This document shows, piece after piece, positions 56,295 to 64,000 of a stretch of DNA of 64,000 nucleotides. The stretch's first letter is position 1. Each line of letters opens with the position of its first letter. The notes beneath the pieces are model-generated. The model did not search any database. It was not told the DNA's origin and saw nothing but the letters and a program-made list of their open reading frames with translations. The DNA is from Cryphonectria parasitica EP155. Its lineage: Eukaryota; Ascomycota; Sordariomycetes; Diaporthales; Cryphonectriaceae. The stretch lies in the NCBI RefSeq assembly GCF_011745365.1, contig NW_024468917.1, positions 682,001-746,000 on the forward strand, written 5' to 3'. Made by a program: the position numbers and the translations under genes.

Positions 56295-59200
56295 GACGGA
56301 GCGTTGATGAGGTTTATGGTGAACCTTTCTCCTGCAATTATGTTGGTAAATCGCGAGAGGCTCTTAATGGGGAGAGTCCAGCTCAGTGGCCGAGCAAATG
56401 TCCAATATCCCTCGGAGAGTATGTATCTTTTGGTGTGGCTTTGTCTCTGGCTCTCTCTCCTGTGGCTGGCACGTCCGGAGCTCCGATACCCAGATAGGAG
56501 TTCAATAAGCAGCCGTAGTAATAATAGCAGGACAATGAGAATCGAGTGGAGGGCTGTTGTGTGTGTATAAGAGAGACAGAGAGTAGAAGTGCGTGTTCTT
56601 CCTAAACCTCTGCCGCTTGTGTGTACGTCCGTTGGCGCAAAGATATCTGTTCTTCTCTTCTTTCATTCCTCAAGACCCCATCTTTCCTTGCTCGACTTTT
56701 GGCTGCACAGGATATGTATAGAATCCCAAGGTGATATCGGACGGCCTGGTGGAGCTGCGCCGCGTCAGGTCGCAGCTAGATAGCGGGCCAAGTTTCTGAT
56801 GAATCATAAGCAAGCCGGGGTACGAATGTCAGAGAGCGGACGGGGGGGTGCCTGGTGGTGGTGGAGGACGAGGGAGATAATGGAGATTGCGGGGCGTGCT
56901 GAAAGGAGATTTGACTGAGCAGCGACCAGATCGATAACGTTGTTCTGTGGATTGACCGCAATTAGTCCTCCGCTTCGTCCTTGTCTCGCACACGCGCGTT
57001 GTCCTGAAGCAGGTTTGAGGTTTGTGTCTTCAAATCCTGGCCGGGAAGAAAGGGGGGGGGGGGGGAGAGAGAAAAAGACTGGAGCCGTTGGGTTGGATGG
57101 CAGGGAAGTAGTAGTATTTCGAAGAGCTATAGAATATAGAAAGGGAGGGGGGGGGGGGAAGAGAGAGACGAAGAGACGAGACGGAGAGATGATGGTTGCG
57201 GGATGGAGTCGCGAGAACGTGAAGCTAGAAGCACGCATGCCTTGTCCCCCTGTTCCACCTTCTCTTGCTTGCCAGGACCCTGAAAAGAGAAGGGATTGAA
57301 AAATTGCGAGGCACTCTCGTTTCAACAGGATGGATCGCCTTCCGACATGCCCGTGGAGCATCGCGTCGCAAAGATTCGAGCTCGAGTCGAGAATAGACGA
57401 ATCGAGACTGGGGTCATGGGCCTTTAGCCTTTGAGATTGGATATCCCGTTGGCTGCTTCAAGCATAGCAGCTCTTGCGTGATCTGATCTGACCCTCCACA
57501 GCTGCACCAACCTTACTAGAGAGCTGCCGAGCAGAGACTGTCAAGAAACACCAACCTTGTCTTGTCCTTGTCCTTTGGACCCACCGGAACAGCCGGGCTT
57601 CTTCGTTCTTCTGACACAATTTCCAAGGCAAGACAAGCGATGACCAATCACTGGTATCTTTCACCAGTGAGCTTGATAACTGGGGATTCCCTTCCCCCCC
57701 TCCAAAACGGCCGAGACGGTCAAAGACGCTGGTGTCGATGTGGCAGGAGGAAAATGGGCGGTTGCCTTGGTCCTTGGATCGAGAGTTGACAAAACTGAAG
57801 GGACAAGCTATGTTGAGAGAGGGGTGGGCCAGGGATCCTCATGTTTGGTCGAGAGTGTATGAATCATTACCCACGGACGTGAGCGGGTACAACCGTGTCC
57901 GAAAGTTTACGTGGAGAATCAGAGAACTTACCACAGTGGTGCTGATGATGATGTTATTGATGATGGGAACTCTTCAAATGCAGGCTGGCCCTGCCCGAAA
58001 CAAAAAGAACAACAAAAATCTGCTTGCAAGCAGTATCGACTCTGGTGGTTGCTCCTTCCCACTCATCCGCATAGTACTTTGCATGTACATACAACGTAGT
58101 AGTGCCAGGAGTACGTAACTTAGGTACCTAGTACCTTAGTCGTGACCAAGGCCCATAGAACGCAGATACCAATGTGTTCTCTGCCCATCATCATAAGTAG
58201 TAACTGTGTATGTATGTGTTATCCCACCTTGATTGTAGCTTTTTTTCCTCTGCTCTTATTAGAAGGTCAGTACTGTTTCTTTGCAGGGCTTCTCAAAACC
58301 CTTTTTTGTTTCTTGTCTCGGCTTGTTCCCAACCCGCGTGGTCCCGTCCAAATCTCCAAGCCGAAAAAGAAAGAAACCGTCGATCCGAAAGACTTAGTAC
58401 GTTAAGCTATCGATCGGCGTTTACCATGTTGGATTTTACGGCAGCCGGTCGGTTTTCCGGTACCTCCGTCATGTTACTCTGTGTACTGAATTCGCGATCC
58501 CGGGATCGAGTTGGCGTGACAGGAGATCGCTGGCGATCTGAGCACTTGGTACTACATAGACGACCCCCGAGGAAACTAACTAACAGATTAGTTTTGTCAG
58601 TGTGCCGAGAATCTGGTAGGATGCTACATAAGGTTAATCCCGACTCACTCACCGTGCCAGGCCAGCACTCCACCGCACATGTCAAAAGCACGTCAGCCTC
58701 ATAAGGGCGCGCACTTCACCCAACCACAACAGCCGCCAGGGGGAAGATCACCCAGACGTCCCGTCCACTTATCATCCATTGCACGTGTCTTCGCACTTCT
58801 GCAGGACATTCATATGTCGACCACTCGCGCACAGGCCACGTCTCATCACCAACCAACAAGAAAGACCCTAGCGGTTTTCCTTTGATCCATTTGATCCCTT
58901 CTTTCGTTCTCCCTCCTCGCTCTTTCTTTTTTGGGTAACCATGGGAGAACACGGGCGTTGATCCTCCGCGAGAAACATTCGCCCATCTTTTCTTCATCGC
59001 TGTTGTAGTCGGAAATTTTACAAAAAGTAAGGACTTACCTTAAGCGAACCCACAGAGTCTCTGGCTCTCTTTTCTATTCTCTTGGCCGTACCCATAGGTC
59101 CCATAGTTTACTGTGCAGGAGTTGAGAGTCCCTGCCACAACATTTCTGTCGGCGATACCCCATGCAACCAAGAATGTTTCGAGCTGGCGGACCCCTCCGT

Positions 59201-61424
59201 CAGAGCACGATACAAGGGCCCTTTATCTTGGGAATCTGGGCCCGGAACCTGGACTCGGAACCCTGCCCACCATCCCGAGAGGGTGCGCATTGATTGTTCT
59301 CAGGATTCTTGTTGGAACTCGTTTCGATCGAGGTTCGGGAGCAAGAGACATCACACCAATACCAAAATCATGATGATCCTCTCTCTGCATGGTCGATCTT
59401 TGCCAGGAGACCCGAGGAAACATCATCATCGTCAGGACCAGGCTGAGCAATCTATGCCGGCCCCTTTTATGAGACACCCGTCCGAACAGGTCAATCCTAG
59501 AAACGCCCACCAGCTAAAATTGTCAACATTTGTTTGTTGCGCTTGGAATTGACACTGGCTGACGGACGCTAGGCGCACACTCTAAATGTCCCTATAATGC
59601 TCTTGTTTGTAGACCTGCAGTAATGAGCATCTGTCTCCTACAGACACTCAACGCCCTCGCGGCTCTTTCTGCGGCAGGTTGCCTATAAGCCTAACCGCCT
59701 CGTAAAACGAGCTGCCGTGTCTTATTCTCTTGGTAAAATGATAAGCTGCTGGCACACTCGCTACCATCTATAAGGGCCCTGCAGTACCGCCCAGTGCGGA
59801 ACCAGGGGAGCTACGGCGCCACAATCCGGAGCTGCATAGGTATCCGCTCACCCAAAACGAACACCGGGCGCTTGGGCAATAAATGGTAAAATAGAACGTA
59901 AGAGTGAGAGAAAGAGAGAAGGCCCAGAGTTCCGGCCACAGCGTCATAAACGTCAGAGATAAACAAATTCTCTCATGGCCAAGCTCCCACAACTCTTCAG
60001 CAGCGGTACCGACCCTGCGGTGTCGCTTGGGTGTTCCCACCGCTGGGACAACTCCGGATGGGTCCTGAGGACGATCTTTCGTCTCCGACTGTCCAATGAG
60101 CTGCCAAACGGCCCTTCAGCCTCTTCGCATATCACAATAATAGGGATGAAGTGTGTGTATGTGTGTTTTCTCAGCAGGGTTGTGCTTGGCTCGTGCCCAA
60201 CTTATAGTACCACAAGTCGAGACGACGCCTGAAGCGCAGATAGGACCGAATACCCGCCTCGTTGAAACCTGAGGTACCCGTCGCGTTGCACATACTGCAT
60301 CTTGGAAAGGGGAACCCCGAGCGAGACAAGATAACATAACACAGACAGAGGGTACAATCATAACACCAGCGTCCTTGTTTGTAGCTTGTCTGTCTGTGTG
60401 AGATGAGCCGGCGCTCGCCCACATCGGAAGACCCTATTCATGGTGGAGAAGGGCGATAACAGAACCTGGGCAGTTGTCGAACAAGTGTTTCAACCCGTGC
60501 TCGTGGATGATAATGCTGGAACGATCAATGTCGGTAAGGAAATAGGGTGAGGTTCAGGCTTGGCATTGTCATGGACACCGCCCCTCCACCTCCCCTTTAT
60601 GCGGTCCAGGAAAAGTTGCGAAGAGGGGGCGTTCACTTTCATCAGAATAGGGGAGCAGAATCGGTATGGACTCGACTCCAACGTGTGCGACACCGACGGC
60701 GTGTTTCGAGGCTCGCGAGGGTCATCCGAGATCGACAATCCCCCTTGCATGGCGAGAGACCAAGTACGCGTCACGACGCAATCCCAGCGGACAGGTCGAA
60801 CGTGCAAGAGGTGACGGCCGCGTATGATTCGTCCTTCCAAGCGCCTGGCTCCCAAGGAGTATCACTATACTACCGCGAACCATATGCGTCCCTCAGGCGA
60901 TGAAAGACTCGTTAGAGGCAGGATAGAGCGCCAGTCATGATGATCTAGAGACGCACAAGACAGCTGCTCACGTGGACGGATGTGCTTTTCACGACATACA
61001 CAGGTGCCTGAATAGCTCAAAGGGAAGTAAAATATTGGGAGAGGTGCATGGAGAAGCATGGAAATAGCAATTCGAAGGGCTGGACATTCGAGCAGTCGAA
61101 CATGCATGTTCGCAAAGTGGAGAGGCCGACAAGTTGTGCTCGCAGCTCAAGGATGGTTGTCACCGCCATGAAATAGCTTCATTGGTATCCTACTTGTCGA
61201 AGGTTGGCCGATGGGCGGTGTCCCAAAGAGCTCGGAAGGCAGTTGCTGGCTTTCGAACAAGCTAGCCTTTGGTCTGCCGATGTTTTTGATGAGAGTGACA
61301 AGCCCACAAATTGTCGAATCCTCCACATCTAACATCTGCGATTTGGTCCACACAGGGCCTTTTCCCCAGCAGCCAAAAGCCGTTCAACTGCTCGGTAGCC
61401 GAATCAGTCTGGATGACTGCCCTC
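56295..61424. other. 5.1 kb gene-poor interval
   Basis: The first kilobase is the promoter and pyrimidine-rich leader of the minus-strand SIS gene, with G runs near 57051-57065 and 57146-57158. The remainder has no recognised gene. GTAC-rich sequence lies at 58071-58139, including TTAGGTACCTAGTACCTTAG, and a perfect 14-base palindrome at 58495-58508. Frames at 59082-59552 and 60490-60903 have no recognisable features. The right end lies downstream of the WKF-domain gene. Confidence 0.55.
58071..58139. repeat. GTAC-motif cluster
   Basis: Two TAGTAC copies plus several GTAC-containing words in 69 bases, ending in the near-palindrome CTTAGGTACCTAGTACCTTAG-like sequence (CTTAGGTACC then TAGTACCTTAG). 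Confidence 0.6.
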
Positions 61425-62702
61425 TTAAGCGTCATCCTGGCTCTCACTGTCACTGCTCTCGCTATCTCCGTCACTACCCGAGTCTTCATCCTCCACGACG
61501 GCAGCGCCTTCTGCTGAGCCTTCCGATTCAGAGTCAGAGTCTGACTCGGAGGAAGAACTGCTGGATGACGAGGACGCAGCATCCTCGTTTCTGTTTGCAG
61601 TTGCCATTTCCTCGTCCGAGTCAGATTCAGATGACGAGCTGCTGCCAGTAGAGCTGGCCGCATCTGAATCCGAGTCTGACGATTCCGAGTCCGAGCTGCT
61701 ATCAACATCAGCAGTCCGCAGCTTCTTCCTCCTCTTGGCCTTCTGCTTCGGTACATCACCGCCATTGGTGGCTGTGGCGTCACCGTCAATGATGGGGACG
61801 GTGACCCTCGAGGAAGCCGTGTTGGTAGACGTCGAGCTGGACAGGTTGCTCGTCTCCCCGCTGTCCGAGGATGCGAGCTCGTCAATGACAGTCTCGGCCC
61901 GCATGCGCTTGACCACACGCTGCTGGACATCTTTATCTGCGTCACGCATGACGAAGTCCGCCTCATCGAAGCTTCGCTTTCCAGTGCCATCCAAAGACGT
62001 TCCGCTCTTGATGTCTGCCTTGTTTCTCAACAGCTCCGCCAGCATCTCCTCGTACTGCTTCTGCTTCTCCTCCGGGGCCTTGGTGCCTTCTGGGAAGCCC
62101 TTGAACCCGGTCGCCATGTCCTTCTTCCTCACCTCTTGGGCTTCTTCCACTAGTCTTTTCCGCGAGGCGCCCTTGATGTCACTGATGTACATGTAGAACG
62201 AGTCAATGTCGGAGGAGGGGATTGCATCGCTGTTGTACAGGTGCTTGATCAGGAGCGTCTGGTGATTCTTGTTGAACTTCCAGCTGTCGCGGGCCTTGTC
62301 CCACGTGCGGAGGTACTGGACTACCGGTGTGAAGTCGAAAGGTTCCTTGGGGGCCTGCGGCTTGGGTGCCTTCTTTTGCTTTGGCTTCTTGGGCGCGGCT
62401 TTCTTGGTGTCTTGCGAAAAGGACACTGACTTCTTGGACGGCGTGGAATTGGAATCGTCCCAGCGCGGACGCTTGTTGTCAGATATAGGGAAGGAAGACC
62501 CAGAGCCGAACTGCTTCCTCTTGTTGAAGCCAGGTGTGCCGAATGGGCCACCTCCGGACGGATTAGGCTGCTGGTACTGATGACGAGCTGCAGGAGGGGC
62601 GGAAGCTGTCGTGGTTTGCGGAGGGGCAGAAACAGGGCTTCCGTCGGATGAAGCTCCCTTGAGCTTCAGACCCAATCGCTTCCAGGCCGGGACCGCAGAC
62701 AT
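61425..62702 (-). CDS. WKF-domain protein, probably nucleolar
   Basis: Single-exon gene for 425 residues. Residues 1-120 are basic and disordered with Lys/Pro-rich runs (KKAAPKKPKQKKAPK). Residues about 122-190 match the WKF domain (YLRTWDKARDSWKFNKNHQ, then LLIKHLY and FYMYISDIKG), also found in human C7orf50 and its fungal relatives. A predicted helical region follows to about 240. The last 130 residues are Ser/Asp/Glu repeats (SSSSESDSDSES-type), as in nucleolar Srp40/Nopp140-like tails and a likely CK2 substrate. WKF proteins are associated with the nucleolus and ribosome biogenesis, but the biochemical role is not defined. Assignment is by domain sequence. Confidence 0.83.
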   Translation of the reverse strand: MSAVPAWKRLGLKLKGASSDGSPVSAPPQTTTASAPPAARHQYQQPNPSGGGPFGTPGFNKRKQFGSGSSFPISDNKRPRWDDSNSTPSKKSVSFSQDTKKAAPKKPKQKKAPKPQAPKEPFDFTPVVQYLRTWDKARDSWKFNKNHQTLLIKHLYNSDAIPSSDIDSFYMYISDIKGASRKRLVEEAQEVRKKDMATGFKGFPEGTKAPEEKQKQYEEMLAELLRNKADIKSGTSLDGTGKRSFDEADFVMRDADKDVQQRVVKRMRAETVIDELASSDSGETSNLSSSTSTNTASSRVTVPIIDGDATATNGGDVPKQKAKRRKKLRTADVDSSSDSESSDSDSDAASSTGSSSSSESDSDEEMATANRNEDAASSSSSSSSSESDSDSESEGSAEGAAVVEDEDSGSDGDSESSDSESQDDA

Positions 62703-63724
62703 GATGGGAAGGAGGGAGAAGAGGGAAGAGGGAGGGTGAATTCGGGTGGTGCAAGAGACGTGGTCGCGAAGGTATGGTCAACGCTGCTGTGTGGTGGTGC
62801 AGTAGTAGGACATCCGGGGCAGATCGCAGAGAGGGGGGCAATTCATGCAATGTCGAATCGCTCTGATTGGGTATGGTAAGGGCCTGTGTGCGTGCCTGAT
62901 GCGGTGGCGGACGCAGGGAGGACCACTGGTATGTATTGAGGCCTGATCAAATAGACGGTGCTGTTACTACTTTTGCCGGTCCAAACAGAAACCACACACG
63001 ACACTGACAGACTCCTGAACTTTTTTTTCGTTGGCTCTGGCCTTATCGTAATCGCGGGGCTCCAGCAGGGATCTCAGGACGGATCAAACCCAGGTCACTC
63101 AATATGCGCACCACGCACAGTGGGCTGTACTCTTGTATGGATCGTCCAGCAAATAATGAAATACGCGCACCGGAAGAGCAAGAAATGACAACATGGAGTA
63201 TTCAATTCCGTAAAAAAGGTGTCAATCGCCAAGCGACTTTCGGGAAAAGGACTCACCTTCGATTGTTGAGATAATCGTGTGTTGTAAGTACGCCTACTCG
63301 GTGTGTACCATCGTAGTACAGTAGTACATGATACCTACTATGGTGAGTCTCAGGCGGGCCAAAGAGTACTACAGTACTTAGTAAGTAAATTCATACCCAG
63401 TCGTCTTTTGTACAGGGGTTTTGAGTGATGTGTTATGTAACCATGGAGCTTGGGCCAACAGCAAGTCGGTAGGGGGTTCCTCGCGGCAGGCTAGCGTCCC
63501 AACTGCTCCAGGCAAGCTACGCCAACGCGTCCATCCAGCAGGCAAGAGCTTCCCTGACGACAGAGTTGATAACCTCCAGCCTCACGACCAAACCAAAACA
63601 GACAACTTCCACAATAACGATCTCAGCCTGCTCTTCTTCCTCCTGTCCGCTTCGGAACTCAAACACAAATACAACGCCCATTCTTCTCTTGCTAATTCGT
63701 TAACAATCAAACACATTCGTCAAG
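62703..63724. promoter_or_regulatory. Divergent region between WKF gene and scl1
   Basis: 1,022 bases with both promoters. A GTAC/TAGTAC cluster lies at 63305-63390 and an AC-rich leader at about 63590-63724 before the scl1 start. I saw no exact GGTGGCAAA-type proteasome element. Confidence 0.6.
63305..63390. repeat. GTAC/TAGTAC cluster in scl1 promoter
   Basis: TAGTAC occurs at 63314-63319 and 63322-63327, ACTATGGT at 63338-63345 and GTACTA at 63367-63372, within 86 bases. Confidence 0.6.
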
Positions 63725-63881
63725 ATGTCGGGTATGTAATACGCTGAGCTGAGCTTAGCTGACCGAAGCACCCAGCGTCTATCCCGCCATCATGGCTAAC
63801 AAGAGATACTCTCGACAGGCAGTGCGGGCTTCGACAGACACATTACGATCTTCTCTGACCAGGGACGATTGTATCAAGTCG
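63725..63881 (+). CDS. scl1: Proteasome subunit alpha1 (PSMA6/Scl1), 5' part
   Basis: Only the first two exons are in the window: 63725-63731 (ATG TCG G) and 63819-63881. The 87-base intron has donor GTATGT and acceptor CAG, and a second intron (GTACGA) opens at 63882 and runs past the edge. The joined sequence begins [20 protein letters not shown] then YQV. This is the N-terminal signature of the 20S proteasome alpha1 subunit (human PSMA6, yeast Scl1), whose usual form is [20 protein letters not shown]. Asp-Gln in place of Pro-Glu is a small variation. The N-terminus of alpha subunits gates the 20S pore. The remaining roughly 220 residues lie to the right. Confidence 0.92.
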
Positions 63882-64000
63882 GTACGATGAACTCTCCAGC
63901 CCCAACCATTGCGTCACCGAGCACGTCGGAAGCGAAATCGAGCGAATGGCCGGCCGCAGCGCCAGACATACAGCCTAGATGCGTATTTGACTGATCATGG

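Noticed and set aside
59082..59552. 156-codon plus-strand frame with several Cys residues
   Set aside because: No signal peptide or motif, overlapped by frames on the other strand; isolated in a gene-poor region.

Overview
The window is nuclear DNA of a filamentous ascomycete (Pezizomycotina), most likely a sordariomycete. The evidence is short GT-AG introns (about 70-300 bases) with CTAAC/ACTAAT-like branch sites, GC-rich coding sequence, long pyrimidine-rich leaders, and proteins of clearly fungal type (Vac7, DUF3824-type protein, Scj1, Prp2, an alpha-arrestin with PPxY motifs). I saw no bacterial operons, tRNA, rRNA, CRISPR array or intact transposon. Genus cannot be decided from the sequence.

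Layout. 1-5094: no supportable gene. 5095-7998 (-): vac7. 7999-15936: long gene-poor stretch with microsatellites and a recurring ACTATGGTA motif. 15937-17971 (-): two-exon coiled-coil protein. 20718-21307 (-) and 21712-22746 (+): ribosomal proteins eL30 and uL16, divergent across a 404-base shared promoter. 25561-27441 (+): unrecognised 626-residue protein. 28156-29470 (-): dim1 rRNA dimethylase. 30753-32549 (+): alpha-arrestin. 33304-33860 (+): a 68-residue membrane protein in four small exons. 34439-37330 (-): prp2 spliceosomal helicase. 38285-39721 (+): scj1 ER Hsp40. 40138-40476 (-): small secreted repeat protein. 44032-45936 (-): 4CL-like acyl-CoA ligase ending in a peroxisomal SKL signal. 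48878-53656 (+): about 1,440-residue DUF3824-type protein. 54936-56294 (-): SIS/CBS sugar-phosphate isomerase-like protein. 61425-62702 (-): WKF-domain nucleolar-type protein. 63725 to the right edge (+): 5' end of the proteasome alpha1 gene scl1.

The genes do not form a cluster or pathway. Most are housekeeping: ribosome structure and maturation (eL30, uL16, Dim1, probably the WKF protein), splicing (Prp2), ER folding (Scj1), proteasome (Scl1), vacuole lipid signalling (Vac7) and ubiquitin-dependent trafficking (arrestin). The less conventional parts are the secreted GPFPT repeat protein, the DUF3824-type protein, the isomerase-like protein of bacterial-type architecture, the tiny multi-exon gene, and the large intergenic tracts with palindromic ACTATGGTA/TAGTAC motifs and very long homopolymers. 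I found no convincing wholly new multi-gene system. Exon limits are read by eye from splice signals, reading frame and family knowledge, and have not been checked against transcripts.
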